DNA from: Methylorubrum extorquens
Lineage (GTDB): Bacteria; Pseudomonadota; Alphaproteobacteria; Rhizobiales; Beijerinckiaceae
Assembly: GCA_019695455.1 (NCBI GenBank)
Contig: JAEUAC010000184.1
Span: 1 to 20,833, forward strand
Direction of reading: 5' to 3'
Length of the DNA stretch: 20,833 nucleotides
In this document: positions 15,141 to 20,833 of the stretch, piece after piece
Layout: every line of letters begins with the position of its first letter
Numbering within the stretch: position 1 is the first letter of the stretch
Position numbers and translations under genes: made by a program
Notes under the pieces: model-generated
Databases searched by the model: none
What the model saw: the letters and a program-made list of their open reading frames with translations, nothing else
Told to the model about the DNA's origin: nothing

Positions 15141-16026
15141 CGCCGAACCCCTTCAGGATGGTGTCGGCGTTGCGCTCGAGCAGCGCCAGGTAGGTCGGGG
15201 CCGGCCCCGGATCGGAGGTCAGCGAATCCACGTAGAGGACGCCGCCGAAGCGGGCGCCCGTGTCCTTCGCGACCTGCCGCATCGGCCGGTCGCTGATCGT
15301 GCTCTCGCAGAACACGACCGGGACCTTGGCCTTGCGGACGCCGTCGATGGTGCGGCGGACCTGCTGGGGCGAGCCCTCCTCGTCCGAGTTCACGGCCCAG
15401 AGATACAGCTCCTTCAGGCCGTAATCCTTGGCGAGGTAAGAGAAGGCGCCCTCGCAGGTCACGAGGGTGCGCCGGTCCGCCGGGATGCGGCCGAGCGCGT
15501 CCTTCAGGCGCCCGTCGACGGCCCGCAGCTTCGCCGCGTAGGCGGCGGCGTTCCCGTCGTAGGCGGCGGCGTTCGGCGGATCCACCCGGCCGAGCGCCTT
15601 GCGGATCGCCTCCACGTAGAGCAGCGCGTTGGCGGGCGACATCCAGGCATGGGGATTGGGCTTCGCCGCGTAGGCGCCGTCCGCGATGGCAATCGGCGCG
15701 ACCCCCTCCGACACGACCGCGCTCGGCACGTCCTCGACGCGCTGGAAGAAGCGCTCGAACCAGCGCTCGAGCCCGAGGCCGTTCCAGAGGACGAGATCGG
15801 CCTCCTGCGCCTTGACGATGTCGAGCGGCGTCGGGTCGTAGTCGTGGATCTCGGCGCCGGGCTTGGTGATCGACTCGACCTGGGCCCGGTCGCCGGCGAC
15901 GTTCTGGGCGATGTCCTGGATGATCGTGAAGGTGGTCACGATCCGCTTCGGCTTCGCCGCCGCGGCGCCGGCCGGACCTCCGAGGAGCAGGGCCGCCACC
16001 AGGGCGCCCGCGAACCGTCCGATCAT
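15130..16026 (-). CDS. sitA: Metal ABC transporter substrate-binding protein SitA-like
   Basis: Periplasmic binding protein for Mn2+/Fe2+ (cluster A-I), 298 aa. Residues 1-24 are a signal peptide ending AGAAAA with no lipobox cysteine, so it should be soluble in the periplasm. Likely metal ligands are His61 (AEIHDYDPTP), His126 (NPHAWMSP), Glu192 (TCEGAFSYLAKDYGLKELYL) and Asp267 (YVDSLTSDPG). The spacings 65/66/75 fit the H-H-E-D set of PsaA/MntC-type proteins. The long His-rich loop of ZnuA is missing, which favours Mn or Fe. The ATG at 16026 has GGAG five bases upstream; a GTG at 16038 is less likely. It is the first gene of sitABCD. Confidence 0.94.
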   Translation of the reverse strand: MIGRFAGALVAALLLGGPAGAAAAKPKRIVTTFTIIQDIAQNVAGDRAQVESITKPGAEIHDYDPTPLDIVKAQEADLVLWNGLGLERWFERFFQRVEDVPSAVVSEGVAPIAIADGAYAAKPNPHAWMSPANALLYVEAIRKALGRVDPPNAAAYDGNAAAYAAKLRAVDGRLKDALGRIPADRRTLVTCEGAFSYLAKDYGLKELYLWAVNSDEEGSPQQVRRTIDGVRKAKVPVVFCESTISDRPMRQVAKDTGARFGGVLYVDSLTSDPGPAPTYLALLERNADTILKGFGVGE

Positions 16027-16060
16027 GCCGTCTCCCACCTCGTCCAGCCTCCATCTTGTC

Positions 16061-16079
16061 GCAAGTGAGAATGAGTTGC
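16061..16079. promoter_or_regulatory. Candidate Fur/Mur operator upstream of sitA
   Basis: GCAA-N11-TTGC, a 19-base interrupted palindrome (GCAAGTGAGAATGAGTTGC), lies 35 bases upstream of the sitA start in the A+T-richest part of the gap. Its length fits a Fur-family dimer site and the TTGCAA-type arms recall Mur sites of rhizobial sit promoters. On the minus strand a TTGCAA at its upstream edge could be the -35 element with a poor -10 (CAAGAT) 17 bases on, so binding would block transcription. Confidence 0.45.
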
Positions 16080-16193
16080 AACTGCAGACCGGCCGGCGTG
16101 ACGATGCGGCGCCCCGGGCGTCGCGGAACCGCGCCCCGTCCGGGCCGGTTCACCCCCGGATCATCCCGCCACCGCGATCACGAGGAGAACGCC

Positions 16194-16448
16194 ATGACGA
16201 TGGCCATCGAACCCGTCCGGTCCACCATGCCGGCGCCGCGCCCGTCCGATCCGAGCCAAGAGCCGATCCCCGGCGGCAACATCCCGACGGAGGTGCCCCC
16301 GGTCGATCCGGACGAGATGCCGGACATCGGCCCGACCGGCCCCCGCTCGCCCTACCCGGTCAACGATCCCGGCATCGGCGATCGGCGCGGCCCGGGGTCC
16401 GAGCCGGACTACCTGCCCGGCCGCCCGTCGAGCCCCATGCAGGTCTGA
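16194..16448 (+). CDS. Small proline-rich hypothetical protein
   Basis: The product is 84 aa with no recognisable domain. It starts MTMAIEPVRSTMPAPRPSDP and is rich in Pro, Asp and Gly (IPTEVPPVDPDEMPDIGPTG), with no hydrophobic segment and almost no secondary-structure potential. It is probably intrinsically disordered. Evidence that it is real is a strong GAGGAG ribosome site about seven bases upstream, a complete frame, and position alone between two divergent or convergent genes. It is divergent from sitA and shares that intergenic region, so metal-linked expression is possible. I do not recognise it and assign no function. Confidence 0.65.
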   Translation: MTMAIEPVRSTMPAPRPSDPSQEPIPGGNIPTEVPPVDPDEMPDIGPTGPRSPYPVNDPGIGDRRGPGSEPDYLPGRPSSPMQV

Positions 16449-16457
16449 CCGATCGGT

Positions 16458-16832
16458 TCAGTGGTCGCCCTGGGACGAGCGCACGTCCCGGGGCGTCGAC
16501 AGGATCTCGAGCAGCGACTGGGCGACGTGCCGCGCCTCGTCGTCCTCCAGGCGCAGGACGAAGGGCGGCAGCGGCCCCGGCTCCACGGCGATCACGGCCC
16601 CGCCCCGCTCGTCGGTGCCGACGTCGATCGTCGGCGAGTCGAACTCGAAGAAGTCGTCCTCCCCGTACGCGTCGGGCTCGGCCTCCTGCTCGATGGAGAG
16701 CAGCATCTGGCCGAGCGCCAGGATCAGGGCCTGGGCCGTGCCGGCATCCATGACGACGGCCGTGGTGTTGTCGTTCTTCTCGAAGGCGAGCTGGATGTTG
16801 TTGCCTTCGAGGGTGACGGAAATGCCAGCCAT
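16458..16832 (-). CDS. Conserved-looking acidic hypothetical protein
   Basis: The product is 124 aa with no family I recognise. It opens MAGISVTLEGNNIQLAFEKN, a beta-hairpin-like start. A helical stretch follows (AQALILALGQMLLSIEQEA), then a strongly acidic loop EPDAYGEDDFFEFDSPTIDV, a strand-rich middle (GGAVIAVEPGPLPPFVLRLE), and a C-terminal helix DEARHVAQSLLEIL. It has no signal peptide or membrane helix, so it is likely cytoplasmic. The upstream TATATAAC element gives a plausible promoter. It converges with the proline-rich gene (nine bases apart) and is divergent from the tRNA deacylase gene. The balanced composition and codon use argue that it is genuine. Confidence 0.72.
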   Translation of the reverse strand: MAGISVTLEGNNIQLAFEKNDNTTAVVMDAGTAQALILALGQMLLSIEQEAEPDAYGEDDFFEFDSPTIDVGTDERGGAVIAVEPGPLPPFVLRLEDDEARHVAQSLLEILSTPRDVRSSQGDH

Positions 16833-16857
16833 GTCGGGTCCGGATGAGGTCGTCCCC

Positions 16858-16865
16858 GTTATATA
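16858..16865 (-). promoter_or_regulatory. Candidate -10 element for the acidic hypothetical gene
   Basis: TATATAAC on the minus strand is the only strongly A+T-rich octamer in the 133-base gap between divergent genes. It would place a transcription start about 20 bases before the ATG at 16832. No convincing -35 is seen 17 bases upstream. Confidence 0.35.
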
Positions 16866-16965
16866 GGACAAGTGGTGCCGGACGTGAGTGCCCGCATCCA
16901 CCCCGCGGCGCGGCGCTTGAGGCCGGCGCGGCCCCGCCCTAGAAGCGCAGCGCTCCGGACGGACC

Positions 16966-17499
16966 ATGGCCGCGACCGACACAGACCTCTTCGGGTTCCT
17001 CGACGCCCTCGGCATCCCGGTGGAGACGCACGAGCACGCGCCCGTCTTCACGGTGGGCGAGTCGGGTGCCGTCAAGGCGGGCATCCCGGGCGCGCATTCC
17101 AAGAACCTGTTCCTGAAGGACAGGAAGGGGCGGCTGTTCCTGGTCGCGGCCGGCCACGAGACGGCGATCGACCTGAAGCGGCTCGGGCCGCTTCTCGGCG
17201 CGACGGGCCGGCTCTCGTTCGGGTCGCCCGACCTCCTCCTGGAGGTGCTCGGCGTCCGGCCCGGCTCCGTCACGGCCTTCGCGGCCCTGAACGACACGGA
17301 GGGCCGCGTCGCCGTGATCCTCGATGCCGCCCTCGTGGCGAGCGAGCGCGTCAACGCCCACCCGCTCCGCAACACGGCCACGACCGGCATCGCGAGCGCG
17401 GACCTCCTCCGCTTCCTGCGGGCGACGGGGCACGAGCCCCGGATCCTCGCCCTTCCCGCGCCGGATTGCGCCGGGCCGGCCGCCCACCCATCTCTCTGA
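16966..17499 (+). CDS. YbaK/ProX-type aminoacyl-tRNA deacylase
   Basis: Hydrolyses mischarged tRNA in trans, probably Ala-tRNA(Pro) by analogy with ProXp-ala/PrdX. The product is 177 aa, a stand-alone editing domain. The landmarks are HEHAPVFTVGESGAVKAGIPG, then HSKNLFLKDRKGRLFLV with the conserved lysine, RLSFGSPDLLLEVLGVRPGSVT and VNAHPLRNTATTGI. These match the ProX subgroup better than YbaK itself. The start at 16966 has a weak GGACGG upstream. It is 16 bases before a thioredoxin-like gene on the same strand, so an operon is likely. This fits a translation-fidelity and protein-quality block. Confidence 0.9.
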   Translation: MAATDTDLFGFLDALGIPVETHEHAPVFTVGESGAVKAGIPGAHSKNLFLKDRKGRLFLVAAGHETAIDLKRLGPLLGATGRLSFGSPDLLLEVLGVRPGSVTAFAALNDTEGRVAVILDAALVASERVNAHPLRNTATTGIASADLLRFLRATGHEPRILALPAPDCAGPAAHPSL

Positions 17500-17515
17500 C
17501 ACTGCCGAGGTACCG

Positions 17516-18415
17516 ATGCTCGCCGACACCCAGACCCCGCCCGCCGACGACCTGATCCGCGACACGACGACCAACGCGTTCCGCCAGGACGTCATCGCGG
17601 AATCCATGAAGCAGCCCGTGCTCGTGGATTTATGGGCGCCCTGGTGCGGGCCGTGCAAGCAGCTGACGCCCGTCATCGAGAAGGCCGTGAAGGCCGCCGG
17701 CGGCAAGGTGAAGCTCGTCAAGATGAACATCGACGAGCACCCCCAGGTCGCGGGGCAGCTCGGCATCCAGTCCATCCCGGCCGTCTACGCCTTCCAGGGC
17801 GGACAGCCCGTCGACGGCTTCATGGGCGCCCTGCCCGAGAGCCAGGTGAAGGCCTTCATCGAACGCCTCGTCGGCCCCGTCGGGCCGGGCGAGACGGAGA
17901 CCATGCTGGCCGAGGCCGCCTCGCTCGCCGAGGAGGGCGACGTCGCCGGCGCGGCCGAGATCTACGCGGCCGTCCTGTCCGGGGAGCCCGACAACGCGGT
18001 CGCGCTCGCCGCGCTCGTGAAGCTGCACGTCGTCCTCAAGGATTTCGAGGGCGCCCGCCGCTTCCTCGACATGGTGCCGCCCGCCAAGGCGAGCCACCCG
18101 GACGTCGCCGGCGCGCGCGCCGCGCTGGATCTCGCCGAGAGCGCCGCCTCGCTCGGCGACCTCGGCGATCTCGAACGGCGCGTCGCGGCCGATGCCGACG
18201 ACCACCAGGCCCGGTTCGACCTCGCGCTCGGCCTGAACGCGCGCGACCGGCGCGACCAGGCGGCCGAGCACCTCCTCGCGATCGTGAAGCGGGACCGGAC
18301 CTGGAACGACGACGGCGCCCGCAAGGAACTGGTAAAGCTGTTCGAGGCGTGGGGCCCCATGGATCCCGCCAGCATCGCGGGCCGCAAGCGGCTCTCGTCG
18401 CTGCTCTTCGCCTGA
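17516..18415 (+). CDS. cnoX: Thioredoxin-TPR chaperedoxin, CnoX (YbbN)-like
   Basis: A chaperone combining a thioredoxin fold with tetratricopeptide repeats, 299 aa. CnoX holds chlorine- or oxidant-damaged proteins for GroEL/DnaK. The thioredoxin domain is residues 15-115, with the intact active site APWCGPCKQL (Cys44, Cys47) and cis-Pro88 in SIPAVYAF. From about 130 the rest is helical with TPR-like repeats (AASLAEEGDVAGAAEIYAAV, then ALVKLHVVLKDFEGARRFLD) and ends DPASIAGRKRLSSLLFA, typical of YbbN. E. coli CnoX lacks the CxxC pair; this one keeps it, as alphaproteobacterial members do. Residue Leu39 is encoded by TTA, rare in this genome style. Confidence 0.92.
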   Translation: MLADTQTPPADDLIRDTTTNAFRQDVIAESMKQPVLVDLWAPWCGPCKQLTPVIEKAVKAAGGKVKLVKMNIDEHPQVAGQLGIQSIPAVYAFQGGQPVDGFMGALPESQVKAFIERLVGPVGPGETETMLAEAASLAEEGDVAGAAEIYAAVLSGEPDNAVALAALVKLHVVLKDFEGARRFLDMVPPAKASHPDVAGARAALDLAESAASLGDLGDLERRVAADADDHQARFDLALGLNARDRRDQAAEHLLAIVKRDRTWNDDGARKELVKLFEAWGPMDPASIAGRKRLSSLLFA

Positions 18416-18431
18416 TCGCCCGGAGGCGCGC

Positions 18432-19094
18432 ATGAACGTCCATTACGGCGGCCCGCACGACCTCCCGGCCATCATCCCGGTCTTTCCGCTCGCCGGCGCG
18501 CTGCTGCTGCCGCGCGGGCAGATGCCGCTGAACATCTTCGAGCCGCGCTACGTGGCCATGGTGGACCACGCGCTCGCGGGCGCCCGCCTCGTCGGCATGA
18601 TCCAGCCTCAGGACGCCGAGGGCGAAGGCGCGCCGCCCCGGCTCTACGGCACGGGCTGCGCCGGGCGCATCACGCAGCTCGCCGAGACCGGCGACGGCCG
18701 CTACCTCCTGTCGCTCACGGGCGTGGCGCGCTTCCGCGTGGCCGAGGAGGTCGAGGCCGGCACGCCCTTCCGCCAGTGCCGGGCCGACTGGACGACCTTC
18801 GCGTCCGATCTCCGGCCGCGCGCCGGCGAGAACGCGGTCGACCGCGAGGCCGTGCTCGCGGCCCTGCGCACGTTCACGGAGGCGACCGGCACGGCCATGG
18901 ACTGGGACGGCGTCGAGAAGACGCCGAACGAGGCGCTCGTGAACGCGCTCTCGATGCTGGCGCCCTTCGGCGTGCGCGAGAAGCAGGCGCTTCTCGAGGC
19001 GGCGGACCTGAAGAGCCGGGCCGAGATCCTGGTCGCCCTGACCGAGATCGAGCTCGCGAAGTCGCGCTCCAACCCGCAGACGACCCTGCAATGA
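18432..19094 (+). CDS. LON N-terminal (substrate-binding) domain protein
   Basis: The product is 220 aa, consisting only of the LON N-terminal domain with no AAA+ or protease part. The conserved start is AIIPVFPLAGALLLPRGQMPLNIFEPRYVAMV (pattern PVFPL, LFP, LxIFEPRY). It is followed by a PUA-like beta core (GTGCAGRITQLAETGDGRYLLSLTG) and a helical C-terminal half including LLEAADLKSRAEILVALTEIEL. Such stand-alone proteins are common and their function is unsettled; substrate recognition without proteolysis is the usual suggestion. A strong GGAGG lies five bases before the ATG at 18432. It follows cnoX by 16 bases and overlaps the Trm112 gene by four (ATGA), so the three form a tight operon. 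Confidence 0.92.
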   Translation: MNVHYGGPHDLPAIIPVFPLAGALLLPRGQMPLNIFEPRYVAMVDHALAGARLVGMIQPQDAEGEGAPPRLYGTGCAGRITQLAETGDGRYLLSLTGVARFRVAEEVEAGTPFRQCRADWTTFASDLRPRAGENAVDREAVLAALRTFTEATGTAMDWDGVEKTPNEALVNALSMLAPFGVREKQALLEAADLKSRAEILVALTEIELAKSRSNPQTTLQ

Positions 19095-19297
19095 CGGCCG
19101 ACGCGCCGGGCCGGCCGGCCGCGATCCCGCTGGATCCGCGGCTCCTCGAGATCCTCGTCTGTCCGCTGACGAAGTGCCGCCTCGACTACGACCGCGACGC
19201 GCAGGAGCTGATCAGCCGCGGCGCGAAGCTCGCCTACCCGATCCGGGAAGGCATCCCCATCATGCTGCCCGAAGAGGCCCGCCCCCTCGCGGAGTGA
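19091..19297 (+). CDS. Trm112 family protein (UPF0434/YcaR-like)
   Basis: Small protein of 68 aa. The core is LDPRLLEILVCPLTKCRLDYDRDAQELISRGAKLAYPIREGIPIMLPEEAR in pattern, the hallmark of the bacterial Trm112/YcaR family. Cys24 and Cys29 give only one cysteine pair, as in many proteobacterial members. In eukaryotes and archaea Trm112 activates tRNA, rRNA and release-factor methyltransferases; the bacterial role is uncertain. The ATG overlaps the stop of the LON-domain gene, so the two are coupled. A hairpin follows immediately and probably ends the operon. Confidence 0.93.
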   Translation: MTADAPGRPAAIPLDPRLLEILVCPLTKCRLDYDRDAQELISRGAKLAYPIREGIPIMLPEEARPLAE

Positions 19298-19300
19298 CGG

Positions 19301-19317
19301 CCGCCCCCGCAGGGCGG
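19301..19317. terminator. Short hairpin between convergent genes
   Basis: CCGCCC-CCGCA-GGGCGG forms a six-base GC stem in the 21-base gap between the Trm112 stop (19297) and the CoA-transferase stop (19319). There is no T run. It is a plausible bidirectional terminator. Confidence 0.45.
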
Positions 19318-19318
19318 A

Positions 19319-20491
19319 TCAGCCGCCCCAGGCGGGGTCGGCCAGGATCTCCTCGCCGTGCTGGCCGAGGCGCGGCGGCGCCGTCGGGGCGACCATGGGC
19401 TCGCCGTCGATCACGATCGGGCCGCGCAGGGTGGGCACGGTGCCGCCCCGGGCGGCCGGCTCCGGCAGGTCGGAGACCATGCGGCGGTGGAGCACCTGCG
19501 GGTCCGCGAACACCTCGTCGAGCGTGTTGATGGGGCCGGCCGGCACGCCGACCCGCTCGAACCCGGCGAGGAGGTCCGCCTTGCTCCAGGTCGACGTGAC
19601 GGCCGCGATCTCCGGCACCAGCACGTCGCGCCGCGCGACGCGGCCCGGATTGGTCGCGTAGGCCGGATCGTCCGCCCAGGGCCGGCCCAGCAGGCCGCAG
19701 AGCTTCCGGAACTGCCCGTCGTTGCCGCAGGCGATGATGATGTGGCCGTCCGCGGACGGGAACACCTGGTAGGGCACGATGGACGTGTGCGCGTTGCCGG
19801 TCCGCGGCGGCGGCCGGCCCGTCAGGAGATGCACCATCGCCTGGTTGCCGATGACGGCGACCTGCGTGTCGAGGAGCGCCATGTCGATGTGGCAGCCGCG
19901 GCCGGAGGCGTGCCGGCCCTGCAGGGCCGCCAGGATGGCGTTCGACGCGTAGAGGCCCGTGAACACGTCCGCATAGGCGACGGCGGTCTTCAGGGGCTCG
20001 CCCTCGGGCTCGCCGGTCAGCGACATGATCCCGCTCATGCCCTGCACCATGAAGTCGTAGCCCGGCCGCGACGCGTAGGGCCCGTCCTGGCCGAACCCGG
20101 TGACGGAGCAGTAGATCAGCCGCGGGTTCGCGGCCGAGAGGCTGGCATAGTCCAGCCCGTACTTCTTCAGGCCGCCGACCTTGAAGTTCTCGATGACGAC
20201 GTCCGCGTGGGAGGCGAGCCGGCGCACGAGGTCCTGGCCCTCGGGCGTGTCGATCTCGACCGCGATCGAGCGCTTGCCGCGATTGGTCGAGTAGAAGTAG
20301 CCGGCCGCGAGCGGCCCGCCCTCCTCCCGCTCCACGAAGGGCGGGCCCCAGGTCCGCGTGTCGTCGCCCGCACCCGGCCGCTCGACCTTCACGACGTCGG
20401 CCCCGAGATCGGCCAGCACCTGCCCGGCCCAGGGGCCCGCCAGGATGCGGGCGAGTTCGAGGACGCGGATGCCCGCGAGGGGTTTGGTCAT
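19319..20491 (-). CDS. CaiB/BaiF family CoA-transferase, probably glutarate-specific
   Basis: Class III CoA-transferase, 390 aa, which moves CoA between carboxylic acids through an aspartyl intermediate. It starts MTKPLAGIRVLELARILAGPWAGQ; ADLGADVVKVERPG, TNRGKRSIAVEI, VIENFKVGGLKKYGLDY and GQDGPYASRPGYDFMVQ follow in family order. Asp175 in AVAYADVFTGLY is the likely nucleophile. The gene for glutaryl-CoA dehydrogenase is just upstream on the same strand. In human SUGCT and bacterial gcdH-linked relatives this family makes glutaryl-CoA from glutarate and succinyl-CoA, so that role is inferred. The start at 20491 has only a weak ribosome site. The 112-base gap to gcdH holds a double hairpin. 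Confidence 0.92.
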   Translation of the reverse strand: MTKPLAGIRVLELARILAGPWAGQVLADLGADVVKVERPGAGDDTRTWGPPFVEREEGGPLAAGYFYSTNRGKRSIAVEIDTPEGQDLVRRLASHADVVIENFKVGGLKKYGLDYASLSAANPRLIYCSVTGFGQDGPYASRPGYDFMVQGMSGIMSLTGEPEGEPLKTAVAYADVFTGLYASNAILAALQGRHASGRGCHIDMALLDTQVAVIGNQAMVHLLTGRPPPRTGNAHTSIVPYQVFPSADGHIIIACGNDGQFRKLCGLLGRPWADDPAYATNPGRVARRDVLVPEIAAVTSTWSKADLLAGFERVGVPAGPINTLDEVFADPQVLHRRMVSDLPEPAARGGTVPTLRGPIVIDGEPMVAPTAPPRLGQHGEEILADPAWGG

Positions 20492-20522
20492 GGGATCCGT
20501 GCCGATGCAGCGCTAGAGTTCT

Positions 20523-20568
20523 CCCTCCCCGGAGGGGAGGGCCGGGTCGCGGCGGAGCCGCGAACCGG
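20523..20568. repeat. REP-like double hairpin between gcdH and the CoA-transferase gene
   Basis: There are two adjacent stem-loops. The first is CCCTCCCC-GGA-GGGGAGGG (20523-20541), perfect. The second has a 12-base stem with one mismatch, arms at 20542-20553 and 20557-20568, again with the loop GGA at 20554-20556. The stems touch and share the loop sequence, which looks like a palindromic intergenic repeat rather than chance. It may end gcdH transcription or protect the mRNA 3' end. Only one copy is in this window, so dispersal is not shown. Confidence 0.6.
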
Positions 20569-20603
20569 GGTGGGGCCGCGACGCCACCAGTATGCTCAAG
20601 CGC

Positions 20604-20833
20604 CTAGAAGAACGCCTGCAGGCCCGTCTGCGCGCGGCCGAGGATCAGCGCGTGGACGTCGTGGGTGCCCTCGTAGGTGTTCACCGTCTCGAGGTTCTGG
20701 GCGTGGCGCATCACGTGGTACTCGCCCATGATGCCGTTGCCGCCGTGCATGTCGCGGGCGACCCGGGCGATGTCGAGCGCCTTGCCGCAATTGTTGCGCT
20801 TGACGATCGAGATCATCTCCGGCGCCATCCGGC
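20604..20833 (-). CDS. gcdH: Glutaryl-CoA dehydrogenase, C-terminal part (5' end outside window)
   Basis: FAD enzyme that oxidises and decarboxylates glutaryl-CoA to crotonyl-CoA in lysine, hydroxylysine and tryptophan breakdown. About 76 C-terminal residues are visible, including VKRNNCGKALDIARVARDMH, then GGNGIMGEYHVMRHAQNLETV and NTYEGTHDVHALILGRAQTG. The glutamate of YEGTHD is the catalytic base in this family, and the ending GRAQTGLQAFF is specific to GcdH rather than other acyl-CoA dehydrogenases. The frame is open at the window edge. The ATG at 20828 is an internal Met, not the start. It lies upstream of the CoA-transferase gene and is probably part of the same pathway. Confidence 0.92.
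   Translation of the reverse strand, partial: RMAPEMISIVKRNNCGKALDIARVARDMHGGNGIMGEYHVMRHAQNLETVNTYEGTHDVHALILGRAQTGLQAFF

Noticed and set aside
1..20833. CRISPR array, tRNA, rRNA, insertion sequence or prophage
   Set aside because: No regularly spaced repeats, transposase or integrase motifs, terminal repeats or tRNA-like cloverleaf were found; intergenic gaps are all under 300 bases.

Overview
The window is about 20.8 kb of very GC-rich, gene-dense bacterial chromosome. Codon use (almost every third position G or C), an Agrobacterium-style divergent katA/oxyR pair, a sitABCD metal transporter beside a Mur-like Fur protein, and a cnoX / LON-domain / Trm112 string all point to an alphaproteobacterium. 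Hyphomicrobiales, perhaps close to Methylobacteriaceae, is my best guess; it is a judgement from protein style, not a database match. No rRNA, tRNA, CRISPR array, prophage or insertion sequence was seen. No intergenic stretch exceeds 300 bases.

Left part (1-5200): a globin-coupled chemotaxis receptor runs off the left edge. It is divergent from an orphan Bug/TctC-type periplasmic binding protein. Next comes a peroxide-defence pair, catalase (katA) and OxyR, transcribed divergently from a 106-bp region that carries an OxyR-like palindrome overlapping the oxyR start codon.

Middle part (5200-12100): a two-gene unit encodes a DmdC-like acyl-CoA dehydrogenase and a CorA magnesium channel. Divergent from it is a Sua5-type threonylcarbamoyl-AMP synthase whose stop codon overlaps the start of a RelE/ParE-like toxin gene. 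The adjacent Xre-like antitoxin gene appears frameshifted near its 3' end. Then come the quinone reductase wrbA, a divergent LysR regulator, and a hydantoin/Asp-Glu racemase-family gene with one expected cysteine missing.

Metal region (12100-16450): a Fur-family regulator converges on a tightly overlapped sitABCD operon for Mn/Fe/Zn uptake. The operon has a candidate metalloregulator operator upstream of sitA. A small proline-rich protein is divergent from sitA.

Right part (16450-20833): an unrecognised acidic 124-aa protein is divergent from a run of co-directional genes encoding a ProX-like tRNA deacylase, a CnoX-like thioredoxin-TPR chaperone, a LON-domain protein and a Trm112 protein, which looks like a translation/proteostasis block. 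The window ends with a CaiB/BaiF CoA-transferase and the 3' end of glutaryl-CoA dehydrogenase, probably a glutarate/lysine degradation unit. These two are separated by a REP-like double hairpin.

I did not find a clearly new multi-gene system. The most interesting points are the toxin-antitoxin pair coupled to the t6A gene with a likely broken antitoxin, the racemase lacking a catalytic cysteine, the paired hairpins with identical loops, and several well-formed candidate operators.
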